From positions 1 through 64,000 of the forward strand of contig SCVJ01000032.1 in NCBI GenBank assembly GCA_004322425.1: DNA of 64,000 nt. Reading direction: 5' to 3'. Positions within the stretch are counted from its first letter, which is position 1, and each line of letters opens with the position of its first letter. Positions 40,860-50,472 of this stretch are shown in pieces. Under the pieces are notes generated by a model. It was not told where the DNA came from. It made no database searches and was given only the letters and a program-made list of their open reading frames with translations. This DNA comes from Chitinophagaceae bacterium (GTDB taxonomy: Bacteria; Bacteroidota; Bacteroidia; Chitinophagales; Chitinophagaceae). The translations under genes and the position numbers were made by a program.

Positions 40860-41510
40860 ATGGAATATAATACTACACGAAATTCGATGGCTATGCGTGA
40901 ATATGGACGTCATATTCAAAAGATGATTGACCATATTTTAACTATTGAAGACCCAGAAAGAAGACAACGAAATGCGCAAGCCGTTATTGAATTAATGGGA
41001 TTTTTTAATCCTCATTTGAAAAATGTTGAAGATTTCAGACATAAACTTTGGGACCACTTATTTCTTATCTCTGATTTTAAATTAGAGGTTACATCGCCAT
41101 ACCCCATTCCTACAAGAGAAACTTTGAAAAGCAAGCCCACTGTATTGCCTTATCCAAAACGCTATCCAAAATATTCGCATTTGGGAAAAAATTTGGAAAC
41201 CATTATTAATAAAGCGCTTGAAGAGCAAGACCCCGAAAGGAGAAATGGTTTTGCCAATGCCATTGCTTATTATATGAAATTAACGTACAACAACTGGCAT
41301 AAAGAACAAGTACAGGATGATACCATTCAAAGTGAACTATCCGCCATCACTAATGGTCAGCTTGAATTTACCGACACACCATTTGTAAAAACGTATCAAC
41401 CACAACAAGGACAACGCGGTGGATACGGAAAACAGAGAGGTAGATTTCAACAACGTGGAGATGGATGGAGAGGCGATAATCGCCCAGGGTATAAAAAAAA
41501 GAGATACTAA
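40860..41510 (+). CDS. DUF4290 domain-containing protein with RG-rich tail
   Basis: MEYNTTRNSMAMREYGRHIQKMIDHILTIEDPERRQRNAQAVIELMG; ORF-track start 40734 is over-extended. Confidence 0.9.
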   Translation: MEYNTTRNSMAMREYGRHIQKMIDHILTIEDPERRQRNAQAVIELMGFFNPHLKNVEDFRHKLWDHLFLISDFKLEVTSPYPIPTRETLKSKPTVLPYPKRYPKYSHLGKNLETIINKALEEQDPERRNGFANAIAYYMKLTYNNWHKEQVQDDTIQSELSAITNGQLEFTDTPFVKTYQPQQGQRGGYGKQRGRFQQRGDGWRGDNRPGYKKKRY

Positions 41511-41531
41511 TTTCTTATGTATAAATTTTCT

Positions 41532-41566
41532 GAGTTGGTTGCCTGTTGAAACCAACTCTTTTTTTT
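41532..41566 (+). terminator. intrinsic terminator after DUF4290 gene
   Basis: GAGTTGGTT-loop-AACCAACTC then eight T. Confidence 0.85.
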
Positions 41567-41588
41567 ACAACCTTATTGAACGATACAA

Positions 41589-42899
41589 ATGCATTCTTTT
41601 GAAGTTATCGGTGGTAAAAAATTAAAAGGCGAAATCGTTCCGCAAGGAGCAAAGAACGAAGCCCTGCAAATTATCAGCGCCGTACTACTTACGCCCGAAT
41701 CGGTAACGATTAAAAATATTCCCGACATATTGGATGTCAACCTCCTCATTGAATTATTAATGGACATGAATGTACAGGTGCACCGCCCTCAACGCGACAC
41801 TTGTATTTTTTGTGCCCAAGAGGTTAATATTGATTATTTACACAGCCAAGAATTTAAAAATAAAAGTACCCGATTGCGCGGTGTTGTGTTATTGGCAGGA
41901 CCGTTGTTAGCCCGATTTCGTAAAGCCTTTATACCCAAACCCGGTGGCGATAAAATAGGAAGAAGAAGATTAGACACGCATTTAACAGGTTTTGAAAAAC
42001 TCGGCACCACTTTTACTCATCACGTTGAAGATGGGTTTTTTCATTTAGACGGGAAAAAATTAAGAGGTTCGCACATCACACTCGATGAACCCTCTGTAAC
42101 CGGAACAGCCAATATTATTATGGCAGCTGTAATGGCGCCCGGTACAACTACAATTTATAACGCGGCCTGCGAACCTTATATTCAACAACTCTGCAAAATG
42201 CTGAATCGAATGGGCGCCAATATTATTGGTATCGGCAGTAACTCGTTAACCATAAACGGTGTTTCTTATTTAGGTGGAACGGAGCATACCTTGTTGCCCG
42301 ACATGATTGAAGTTGGCTCTTTTATTGGATTAGCCGCTATGACGCAAAGCGACTTGTTAATTAAAAATGCAGGAGTAGAACACTTGGGAATTATACCTGA
42401 AAAATTTCAACAGTTAGGAATAAAAATGAATTTCATCGGTGATGATATTCATATACCCGAACAAGAGGTGTACGAAATCAGCCGCTATTTTGATGGCAGC
42501 GTGTTGACAATTTATGATCATCCTTGGCCGGGTTTTACGCCCGATTTATTAAGCATCATTTTAGTTACCGCCATTCAAGCAAAAGGAAGTGTTCTCATTC
42601 ATCAAAAAATGTTTGAAAGCCGACTCTTCTTTGTTGATAAACTGATTGACATGGGTGCTCAAATTATTTTATGTGATCCTCACCGCGCGGTGGTTATCGG
42701 TTTGGAGCGAGAACAAAAATTACGAGGAATTACCATGAGCAGTCCTGATATACGGGCCGGTGTTGCCTTATTAATTGCCGCCCTTAGTGCGGAAGGGAAA
42801 AGCACGATTCAAAATATTGAACAAATTGATCGAGGATACCAATTTATTGATGAACGATTAAGAAAATTGGGTGCAGATATAAAAAGGATAAAAGCTTAA
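41589..42899 (+). CDS. murA: UDP-N-acetylglucosamine 1-carboxyvinyltransferase
   Basis: GAKNEALQIISA, RLRGVVLLAGPLLARF, DMIEVGSFIGLAAM, DIRAGVALLIAAL. Confidence 0.96.
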   Translation: MHSFEVIGGKKLKGEIVPQGAKNEALQIISAVLLTPESVTIKNIPDILDVNLLIELLMDMNVQVHRPQRDTCIFCAQEVNIDYLHSQEFKNKSTRLRGVVLLAGPLLARFRKAFIPKPGGDKIGRRRLDTHLTGFEKLGTTFTHHVEDGFFHLDGKKLRGSHITLDEPSVTGTANIIMAAVMAPGTTTIYNAACEPYIQQLCKMLNRMGANIIGIGSNSLTINGVSYLGGTEHTLLPDMIEVGSFIGLAAMTQSDLLIKNAGVEHLGIIPEKFQQLGIKMNFIGDDIHIPEQEVYEISRYFDGSVLTIYDHPWPGFTPDLLSIILVTAIQAKGSVLIHQKMFESRLFFVDKLIDMGAQIILCDPHRAVVIGLEREQKLRGITMSSPDIRAGVALLIAALSAEGKSTIQNIEQIDRGYQFIDERLRKLGADIKRIKA

Positions 42900-42970
42900 A
42901 AGAATCGTCCATGTTACCAACTGCATTTTTTGAATAAAAGTAAAACACTTCTTTTCCCTATCTTCCGTGC

Positions 42971-44239
42971 ATGCTACAAAGAAGTATCAATAAAAACGCG
43001 CTGATTTTATTATTTATCAATGGAGTTATCGGTGCTGGTATTTTTGGATTACCCTCTAAAGCATTTAATCTATCGGGCGTGCATAGTTTATGGGCTTTAC
43101 TGCTTTGTGCATTGGCGGTTATCATCATCATTCTTTGTTTTGCAGAAGTTAGCAGTCGTTTCGAAAAAACAGGAGGGCCGTACCTCTATGCCCTTGCAGC
43201 GTTTGGGCCATTACCTGCTTTTATTACCGGATGGCTATTGTTGCTGTCGCGATTTATTACCTATGCGGCCCTAATAAATTTATTGGTAACCTATCTTTCT
43301 GTTTTTTCCTCTTGGTTTTTATTACCCTCTATTCGCGTTATGAGTATCATAAGCATCACTTTCATTTTGATGTTGGTCAATTATGTGGGTGTAAAAAACT
43401 CTACTCGTGTTAATAATTTTTTTACCATCGCCAAATTGCTGCCGCTATTCTTGTTTATTTGTGTTGGTTTCTTTTTTTTCATTCCCCAAAATTTTGAAAT
43501 AAAAACCACCCTTACTTTTTCATCTTTTTCTTCGACTGTGCTACTATGGGTTTTTGCATTTGGAGGATTTGAATCAGTATTAGTGAATTCGGGCGAAGTA
43601 AAAAACCCGGGGAAAAATCTTCCTTTTGCGTTGTTAATAGCCACGGCCGTTATTGCCACTGTTTATTTTCTCATTCAGTTAGTAAGCATTGGCACACTCA
43701 CTTCACTGGGTAATTCCGAAACACCTTTAGCTGATGCAGCCGGTTTATTTTTTGGAAAAACAGGTTCGATAATTATTAGTTTAGGTGCTTTGTTTTCAAT
43801 TACGGGAACACTGAATGCAATTATGTTGGTGGGCTCGCGTTTGCCGTATGCTTTCAGCGAAGAAAATCAGTTCCCAAAAATTTTCTCTTTTATTCATCCA
43901 AAATATAAAACCCCCACTTGGTCTTTATTATTTTTTGCAGCAATTACCATTATAGTTTCTATAACCAATAGTTTTTTGTATGCCGCCACCATCAGCGCTA
44001 TCATTCGATTGATGGTTTATGGCATTGTTTGTATTGCGTTAATACAGCTGAGGTATCGCGATAAAAAAGTAACAATGTTTTTCAAACTACCTTTTGGAAA
44101 ACTTTTTGCTTTTCTGGGAATTGTTATAACTGGATGGCTTCTGTCAAGTGCAAAAAACAGTGAATTACGGGATGTTGCTATTGCGGTGGCAGCGGGGTTG
44201 CTAGTCTATTTCCTCGTTAAGCTATTTAGGAAAAAATAA
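42971..44239 (+). CDS. APC family amino acid permease
   Basis: About 12 TM segments, GVIGAGIFGLPSKAF, FAFGGFESVLVNSGEVKNPGKNLP. Confidence 0.94.
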   Translation: MLQRSINKNALILLFINGVIGAGIFGLPSKAFNLSGVHSLWALLLCALAVIIIILCFAEVSSRFEKTGGPYLYALAAFGPLPAFITGWLLLLSRFITYAALINLLVTYLSVFSSWFLLPSIRVMSIISITFILMLVNYVGVKNSTRVNNFFTIAKLLPLFLFICVGFFFFIPQNFEIKTTLTFSSFSSTVLLWVFAFGGFESVLVNSGEVKNPGKNLPFALLIATAVIATVYFLIQLVSIGTLTSLGNSETPLADAAGLFFGKTGSIIISLGALFSITGTLNAIMLVGSRLPYAFSEENQFPKIFSFIHPKYKTPTWSLLFFAAITIIVSITNSFLYAATISAIIRLMVYGIVCIALIQLRYRDKKVTMFFKLPFGKLFAFLGIVITGWLLSSAKNSELRDVAIAVAAGLLVYFLVKLFRKK

Positions 44240-44308
44240 TCAACCTCAGTTAAACTAGTGGCAGATGGTTTGGTCTTCTTAAAAATTACAAACTATCTTT
44301 ATACGACT

Positions 44309-45496
44309 ATGGCGAAAATACTAACAACCTTCGTCGTCTTGGTAACACTGCAATTAATAGTTGTGCGCTGTACAAAAACAGCAACCAATTCCACCAATTC
44401 TTATCCGGCCGTTCGGGCTGCGTTTGGCGATAATATTGACCTCAACAATCTTTTAAATTATGCCAATCAAACAAGGCCAGCTTACATAACAAAAGATAAC
44501 ACAGGCGGAAATGTTATAACTAATTCGAAAGCAACTTTAGGAAGGGTTTTGTTTTATGATAAAAATTTAAGCATTGATAATTCCATTTCGTGTGGTAGTT
44601 GCCACAAACAGGAATTTGCCTTTAGCGATACAGCTATTGCTAGCAAAGGAGTTTCGGGAGGTGTAACAGCAAGACATTCAATGCGACTTATTAATTCTCG
44701 TTTTGCAACTGAAAGAAAATTCTTTTGGGATGAAAGGGCTGCAACGCTAGAACAACAAACTACAAAACCAATTCAAGATCATGCAGAAATGGGATTTAGT
44801 GGCCAGAACGGAAGGCCTGCCTTGTCAAATTTGTTATCAAAACTTCAAGGAGTTACATACTACAATGAACTTTTCAAATTTGTTTATGGCGACATGAATG
44901 TTACCGAAGCGCGCATGCAGGAATGTTTAGCACAGTTTGTTAGAAGTATCCATTCATTCGATTCAAAGTATGACGCAGGAAGGATACAGGTTCCCAACGA
45001 CGGACCTCCATTCCCCAATTTTACACAACAAGAGAATACAGGAAAACAAATTTTTATAACGCCGCCTGTTTTTAATGCTACCGGAGTTAGAGTTGGTGGC
45101 GGTGCAGGTTGTAACGGTTGCCATAATGCACCGGAATTTGATATTGACCCCAATTCAAAAAACAACGGAATTATCGGAAGAATTGCTGGCGCAGGAATTG
45201 ACATAACAGCTACAAGAGCTCCTAGCTTGCGCGATGTTATGAATAGAACCGGTATTGAAAATGGGCCGTTAATGCATACAGGAAATTTAGCTACACTTCA
45301 AAATGCAATTGGACACTACGGCACCATTACTATTGCTGTGGGGAACAACAATCTTGATCCTAGGCTTACGCCAAATGGTTTTGGACAACAACTAAATTTT
45401 AATGCTCAAGAAATAAATAGCTTAATGGCCTTTATTAAAACGTTAACCGGAACCAATGTGTACACCGATAAAAAATGGAGCAACCCCTTTAAGTAA
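44309..45496 (+). CDS. cytochrome-c peroxidase (di-heme, MauG/CcpA family)
   Basis: Two CxxCH motifs (CGSCHK, CNGCHN); start at ATG 44309 after TTTG-N21-TATCTTTA. Confidence 0.95.
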   Translation: MAKILTTFVVLVTLQLIVVRCTKTATNSTNSYPAVRAAFGDNIDLNNLLNYANQTRPAYITKDNTGGNVITNSKATLGRVLFYDKNLSIDNSISCGSCHKQEFAFSDTAIASKGVSGGVTARHSMRLINSRFATERKFFWDERAATLEQQTTKPIQDHAEMGFSGQNGRPALSNLLSKLQGVTYYNELFKFVYGDMNVTEARMQECLAQFVRSIHSFDSKYDAGRIQVPNDGPPFPNFTQQENTGKQIFITPPVFNATGVRVGGGAGCNGCHNAPEFDIDPNSKNNGIIGRIAGAGIDITATRAPSLRDVMNRTGIENGPLMHTGNLATLQNAIGHYGTITIAVGNNNLDPRLTPNGFGQQLNFNAQEINSLMAFIKTLTGTNVYTDKKWSNPFK

Positions 45497-45578
45497 TAAT
45501 GGCTGAGCCGGAACTTCTAATTTAAATACGTTTATTTATTAGATTTAGAAACGTTAAAAAAGATTATCATTTATTATC

Positions 45579-45586
45579 TATTTTTG
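45579..45586 (+). promoter_or_regulatory. -7 box TATTTTTG followed by CCGCCC, upstream of tRNA-CAT
   Basis: Perfect TAnnTTTG 51 nt before the tRNA. Confidence 0.6.
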
Positions 45587-45637
45587 CCGCCCCAAGCGAA
45601 AAGCTTGGCTTTCGATAAGTTCTTGATTTATTGATTG

Positions 45638-45711
45638 GGACCCTTAGCTCAGATGGTTAGAGCACCTGACTCATAATCAGGGGGTCGTTGGTTCGATCCC
45701 AACAGGGTCCA
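45638..45711 (+). tRNA. tRNA with CAT anticodon (elongator Met or Ile2)
   Basis: GGACCCT/AGGGTCC acceptor, GAGC D-stem, CCTGA-CTCATAA-TCAGG, GTTGG-TTCGATC-CCAAC T-arm. Confidence 0.95.
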
Positions 45712-45799
45712 CAATACATACATTAATTTGCATTTATTATTAAAACACACTTTCTTTAACCTTTTATTAACCCGGTTGAAGATATTTTTGAAGACAATT

Positions 45800-46540
45800 A
45801 TGAAAAAACTACTTCTTTTTATTCCCGCCTTTTTACTTGTAATTATTTCAACAGCGCAAGAAACTCCAAAAGCAAAAAAAGACTGGAGCAAGGTAAAGCT
45901 TACGGGCAGAGCCAACGATCATTTTATGATCCAGTACGGTATTGCTAATTGGGGACAAACTCCCGATAGTGTTGCTCCTTCTGGAACTTCGCGCAGTTTT
46001 AACTTTTATGTAATGCTGGATAAGCCATTTAAAACAGATCCTCGTTTCAGTGTAGGATTTGGTGCAGGAATTGGTACCGATCATTTCTTTTTTAAAAACA
46101 AGAATATTACTATTACTGATAAGCGCAGTCCTTTACGCATTCAAAATGTGGCAGACACGAATCATTTTAGTAAATACAAATTAGCCGTTGCTTATTTGGA
46201 ATTACCTGTTGAGCTTCGTTTTTGTTTGAATCCTGAAAATAGCAACCGTAGCTTTAAGGCTGCTCTCGGTGTAAAAGTGGGGTTATTGGCAAGTGCTCAA
46301 ACAAAAGGTAAAGGCTGGGTAGATAAAACGAATACACTAGTAGCGGGTTATGACGAAAGTTTTATTCAAAAACAAAAAGGGAAATCGTTTTTCAATAGCA
46401 ACCGTATTGTTGGAACTTTTAGAGTTGGATATGGAAACATTTCGTTTTATGCCAATTACCAATTGGGTACTTTAATAAAAGAAGGATTGGGCCCAAAGGC
46501 AAACCCTTACAGCTTGGGGCTTACCATCAGTGGACTTTAA
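45800..46540 (+). CDS. outer membrane beta-barrel protein
   Basis: Signal peptide MKKLLLFIPAFLLVIISTAQE and beta-barrel pattern; start re-set from 45728. Confidence 0.8.
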   Translation: MKKLLLFIPAFLLVIISTAQETPKAKKDWSKVKLTGRANDHFMIQYGIANWGQTPDSVAPSGTSRSFNFYVMLDKPFKTDPRFSVGFGAGIGTDHFFFKNKNITITDKRSPLRIQNVADTNHFSKYKLAVAYLELPVELRFCLNPENSNRSFKAALGVKVGLLASAQTKGKGWVDKTNTLVAGYDESFIQKQKGKSFFNSNRIVGTFRVGYGNISFYANYQLGTLIKEGLGPKANPYSLGLTISGL

Positions 46541-46570
46541 TGCCACTTTTTTCTAACAAAATAATTTACG

Positions 46571-46599
46571 AAAGCAATCTGATCGATAGATTGCTTTTT
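46571..46599 (+). terminator. intrinsic terminator
   Basis: AAAGCAATCT-gatcgat-AGATTGCTTT then TT. Confidence 0.75.
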
Positions 46600-46645
46600 A
46601 TATTTATCTTACTTTCATTAGTGGAAATTATTTTTTTTACACAAT

Positions 46646-47836
46646 ATGCTGGATAAAAAAAACAGTATTCAAAAAGAAGAACGAGCGGTATTAGTTGGGT
46701 TGATTCAAAAAAATCAAACTGAGCAGCAAGTTGTAGAATATTTAGCAGAGCTAGCATTTCTGGCAGAGACAGCGGGTGCTGTCCCCGTTAAAGTATTTAC
46801 ACAAAGATTTGCGCATCCCGATAGTAAAACTTTTGTTGGAAAAGGAAAGTTGGAAGAAATAAAAAATTACTGTCAAGAAAAAAATATTACGATTCTCATT
46901 TTCGATGATGAGTTGAGTGGGGCACAAATCAATAATATTGAAAAAGCAACGCTTGTAAAAACAATTGATCGAAGCGATTTAATTCTCGACATATTTGCCA
47001 GCAGAGCAAAAACAGCACAAGCAAAAGCGCAGGTAGAATTGGCCCAATACCAATATATTTTACCAAGATTGCGCGGTATGTGGAAACACTTGGAAAGATT
47101 GGGGGGCGGTATTGGAACCCGAGGACCCGGTGAAACCGAAATTGAAACCGACCGAAGAATTGTTAGAGATAAAATTTCTTTGCTACGTAAGAAATTATTC
47201 GAAATAGATAAGCAAGCATTTACACAACGAAAAGACCGTGGAGAGTTTATTCGCGTGGCTTTAGTGGGTTATACCAATGTGGGCAAATCTACTTTAATGA
47301 CTTTGTTGAGTAAGTCAGATGTGTTTGTTGAAAATAAATTATTTGCAACCCTCGACACTACAACGCGAAAGATAGTTTATGATAGAACTCCTTTTTTATT
47401 GAGCGATACGGTTGGATTTATTCGAAAGTTGCCGCATCATTTGGTAGAAAGTTTTAAAAGCACATTGGATGAAGTTCGCGAAGCCGATATTTTATTACAT
47501 GTGGTGGATATTTCTCATTCCTCTTACGAAGAACAAATGGGTGTAGTCAATAAAACATTGCAAGAAATCAGTGCATTTGAAAAGCCTATTATTACTCTTT
47601 TCAATAAAATGGATTTGTACGAAACAAACACCTTTGATGAATGGCTAGAAGAATCGGTGAAAAAAGAATTGTTGGCAGATTTGCATCAGCGATGGGAACA
47701 AGAAACGGACCACTGTGCTGTTTTTATTTCAGCCACAGAAAAAAGAAATATTGAACTTTTACGAAATACAATTTTAACCAAGGTTCGAGAATCTTATAAA
47801 ATTAGATACCCGTATAAATCCGATTTTTTTTACTGA
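46646..47836 (+). CDS. hflX: GTPase HflX
   Basis: RLGGGIGTRGPGETEIETDRR, VALVGYTNVGKSTLM, FLLSDTVGFIRKLPHHLVESFKSTLDE. Confidence 0.97.
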   Translation: MLDKKNSIQKEERAVLVGLIQKNQTEQQVVEYLAELAFLAETAGAVPVKVFTQRFAHPDSKTFVGKGKLEEIKNYCQEKNITILIFDDELSGAQINNIEKATLVKTIDRSDLILDIFASRAKTAQAKAQVELAQYQYILPRLRGMWKHLERLGGGIGTRGPGETEIETDRRIVRDKISLLRKKLFEIDKQAFTQRKDRGEFIRVALVGYTNVGKSTLMTLLSKSDVFVENKLFATLDTTTRKIVYDRTPFLLSDTVGFIRKLPHHLVESFKSTLDEVREADILLHVVDISHSSYEEQMGVVNKTLQEISAFEKPIITLFNKMDLYETNTFDEWLEESVKKELLADLHQRWEQETDHCAVFISATEKRNIELLRNTILTKVRESYKIRYPYKSDFFY

Positions 47837-48195
47837 TGGCGACAAAAGAATTAATATGGGAAAAAGTAGCTAATACAAAAGAGGAACTTGTATTTGCAGA
47901 AAATAATATTGCAGTAACGGAGTTGAACGGGAAAAAAATTTGCATCGGAATCTTTAATAACGAAATGTTTGCCTTTGGCTATAGTTGCCCTCATGCCGGT
48001 GGAATTTTGGCAAACGGCAATTTTGATTCTTTGGGGAATATAGTTTGCCCCATTCATCGCTTTAAGTTTTGTGCTCATAATGGGCGGAACTTGAGTGGAG
48101 AGGGCTATTATTTACAACATTGGCCAGTTGCCATAAAAAAAGATGGAATATTTATTGGTATTGAAAAGAGCAAAACCTGGTTTCCTTGGTTTTAA
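47836..48195 (+). CDS. Rieske (2Fe-2S) domain protein
   Basis: CPHAGG and CPIHRFKF motifs; TGATG overlap with hflX. Confidence 0.93.
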   Translation: MATKELIWEKVANTKEELVFAENNIAVTELNGKKICIGIFNNEMFAFGYSCPHAGGILANGNFDSLGNIVCPIHRFKFCAHNGRNLSGEGYYLQHWPVAIKKDGIFIGIEKSKTWFPWF

Positions 48196-48233
48196 TTAGT
48201 TTGCTTTAGGGCTTACTAACAACTAAAAATCCT

Positions 48234-48241
48234 TATTTTTG
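48234..48241 (+). promoter_or_regulatory. -7 box TATTTTTG followed by CCGTCC, upstream of tRNA-Asn
   Basis: Perfect TAnnTTTG 11 nt before the tRNA. Confidence 0.6.
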
Positions 48242-48252
48242 CCGTCCAAAAT

Positions 48253-48326
48253 TCCTCCTTAGCTCAGTTGGTTAGAGCATCTGACTGTTAATCAGAGGGT
48301 CTCAGGTTCAAGTCCTGAAGGGGGAG
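48253..48326 (+). tRNA. tRNA-Asn(GTT)
   Basis: TCCTCCT/AGGGGGA acceptor, TCTGA-CTGTTAA-TCAGA anticodon arm, TCAGG-TTCAAGT-CCTGA T-arm; followed by CCA. Confidence 0.96.
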
Positions 48327-48337
48327 CCACACTAGAC

Positions 48338-48364
48338 AAGCCATCAGCAATGATGGCTTTTTCT
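48338..48364 (+). terminator. intrinsic terminator after tRNA-Asn
   Basis: AAGCCATCA-GCAA-TGATGGCTT then TTTCTTT. Confidence 0.85.
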
Positions 48365-48453
48365 TTGCATATCAGTGAGTTAGATTGGTTTCATTTATTG
48401 TTTTAATCTTCCAATTCCTTATTTAATCTTTACATTTAAATTTCTAAATTGTT

Positions 48454-49113
48454 ATGCCCAAAGTAAGAGTTAAGATTTGTTGCATTAGCAGTATTGAAGA
48501 AGCTAATATGGCTGTTCAATATGGTGCATCAGCTATAGGTTTAGTGGGTAAGATGCCGAGTGGTCCCGGGGTAATTGCTGACGAGCTAATACATAAAATC
48601 GCTAAAAAGGTTCCCCCTACCATTGCAACCTTTTTATTGACAAGCGAAACAAATTCACAATCAATTATTGAACATTACAAAAAAGTAAATACTTCCACAA
48701 TTCAAATTGTAGATGCATTAAATGATAGACAATATCAAGAAATAAGGGAGGCGCTTCCAAGTATTAAAATAGTTCAAGTAATTCACGTTTTAGATGAGAA
48801 CTCAATAAGAGAAGCAGTGGAAATAGCTGAATTTGTAGATGCAATTTTATTGGATAGCGGCAATCCAAATTTGACAACTAAAGAGTTAGGAGGAACAGGT
48901 AGAACGCATAATTGGGATTTAAGTAAGAAAATTAGAGAGAATATTGGAATTCCAATTTTTTTAGCAGGGGGCATCAATAAAGACAATGTTATGCAAGCGC
49001 TTAATTATGTTCAACCATTTGGAATTGATTTGTGTAGTAGCGTAAGAACAAATGGTCAATTAGATGAAAAGAAATTAGAAGCTTTCTTTGAAGCCATTAA
49101 ACAATTAGGATGA
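48454..49113 (+). CDS. phosphoribosylanthranilate isomerase-like protein (divergent TrpF)
   Basis: VKICCISSIEEA, DAILLDSG, LAGGINKDNV, FGIDLCSSVRTNGQLDEKKLEAFF. Confidence 0.82.
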   Translation: MPKVRVKICCISSIEEANMAVQYGASAIGLVGKMPSGPGVIADELIHKIAKKVPPTIATFLLTSETNSQSIIEHYKKVNTSTIQIVDALNDRQYQEIREALPSIKIVQVIHVLDENSIREAVEIAEFVDAILLDSGNPNLTTKELGGTGRTHNWDLSKKIRENIGIPIFLAGGINKDNVMQALNYVQPFGIDLCSSVRTNGQLDEKKLEAFFEAIKQLG

Positions 49114-49152
49114 TGTATTGATTTTTCAAATTATAAAATTGTAACGCAAAGT

Positions 49153-49193
49153 AAAAAACACTGGACAGAAAGCTACTGAGGTGTGTTTTTTTG
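49153..49193 (+). terminator. probable terminator after trpF-like gene
   Basis: AAAAAACAC paired with GTGTTTTTT around a 21-nt loop. Confidence 0.5.
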
Positions 49194-49276
49194 ACTTGAT
49201 TCATTCGGACTAATCTCTTTTAATAAATTACAGTAAGTCTCTTACATTGTAACTTTAAAATTTAAATCGTTTTAAG

Positions 49277-49609
49277 TTGAGCCATAAATTAAACGTACCC
49301 GTAAAAGGATATATAATTGATGAACATACCCGGTGCATTCATTATCATTCACCTCTTGATATTATTGCAATCCGTATGAAATGCTGTAACGAATATTATC
49401 CTTGTATTTATTGTCACGGAAAAGAAGCAAGTCATCCTCCACAGGTTTGGTCAAAAAATGAATTTGATACAAAGGCAATACTTTGTGGAGAATGTTATAA
49501 TGAAATGACCATTACACAGTATTTACAAAGTAACTATCGCTGCCCCTTTTGCAAAGCCTCGTTCAATCCCGGCTGCAGCAACCACAATCATTTTTATTTT
49601 GAAACCTGA
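49277..49609 (+). CDS. CHY-type zinc finger protein
   Basis: CIHYHSPLDIIAIRMKCCNEYYPCIYCH...CGECYNEM..CPFCKASFNPGCSNHNHFYF; TTG start. Confidence 0.9.
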   Translation: MSHKLNVPVKGYIIDEHTRCIHYHSPLDIIAIRMKCCNEYYPCIYCHGKEASHPPQVWSKNEFDTKAILCGECYNEMTITQYLQSNYRCPFCKASFNPGCSNHNHFYFET

Positions 49610-49746
49610 GCAAAATTCTTCTTCTTTAACGCTGTAATGGAAATATTAATCGCATCTGTCTGCCAGAGTGCTTCAGTTTTTTTCAAATTAAATCATGAAT
49701 TATCTTCGCGGAGCACCAAAACATTAAGGCAAATCTTTTTTACAAA

Positions 49747-50433
49747 ATGAATTCCGTTCTTGACAATCCAATTTGGAAGGCACTTTCCGGCACCGATCTT
49801 AGTAAAAATATTGGGTTTACCAACTGCGCCTATTTCGATGAAGAAGTAGCGCCATTTATTGGACTTGCTAATTGGGATAAAGAAAGTCAGAAAAATTTAA
49901 TCGATCGCGTTCCCATTAATCGTAGTTGGTTTTTGTTGATTGCCGATGAGGTGGATTTTATTGATGAACTAAAAATGACGTATTCCACTACACTATATCA
50001 ATTCGTTTGCCCCAAACTGGGCCCCGCCCCGTTTAGCAAAACGGACACAGAAATTGTTCCTTTACACGCGGCGCATATCGACGAAATGATTGCCCTTACC
50101 GAACTTACCAAGCCGGGACCTTTTCGAAGTCGAACCATTGAGTTTGGTAATTACCACGGCATTTTTGAAAACAACAAACTCGTTGCCATGGGCGGTGAAC
50201 GATTGCATGTGGATGATTATATTGAAGTGAGTGCGATTTGTACGCATCCTGATTTTCAAGGAAAGGGTTATGGAGCAAAAATCACCCATTATCTTTCGGC
50301 ATCCGTTATTGAAAAAAACAAAATCCCCTTTTTACATGTTCGAATGGAAAATGATGCTGCCATTGCTGTGTATAAAAAACTAGGATTTGAGATTCGTGCT
50401 AAGATTAATTTCTACATTATCAAGAAAAAATAG
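49747..50433 (+). CDS. GNAT family N-acetyltransferase
   Basis: VSAICTHPDFQGKGYGAKIT acetyl-CoA motif, AIAVYKKLGFEIRAKINFYIIKKK. Confidence 0.93.
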   Translation: MNSVLDNPIWKALSGTDLSKNIGFTNCAYFDEEVAPFIGLANWDKESQKNLIDRVPINRSWFLLIADEVDFIDELKMTYSTTLYQFVCPKLGPAPFSKTDTEIVPLHAAHIDEMIALTELTKPGPFRSRTIEFGNYHGIFENNKLVAMGGERLHVDDYIEVSAICTHPDFQGKGYGAKITHYLSASVIEKNKIPFLHVRMENDAAIAVYKKLGFEIRAKINFYIIKKK

Positions 50434-50472
50434 TTTTGTAGAGCTTTGTTATTTTTTCTCCCCAATTCCTAT

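Noticed and set aside
45649-45915. Minus-strand ORF with C-terminus LLGSNQRPPDYESGALTI
   Set aside because: This is the reverse complement of the CAT tRNA read as protein, a known annotation artefact.
49637-49750. 37-aa ORF overlapping the GNAT start by ATGA
   Set aside because: A likely GNAT promoter element (TATCTTCG) falls inside it and the peptide is unremarkable; probably chance.
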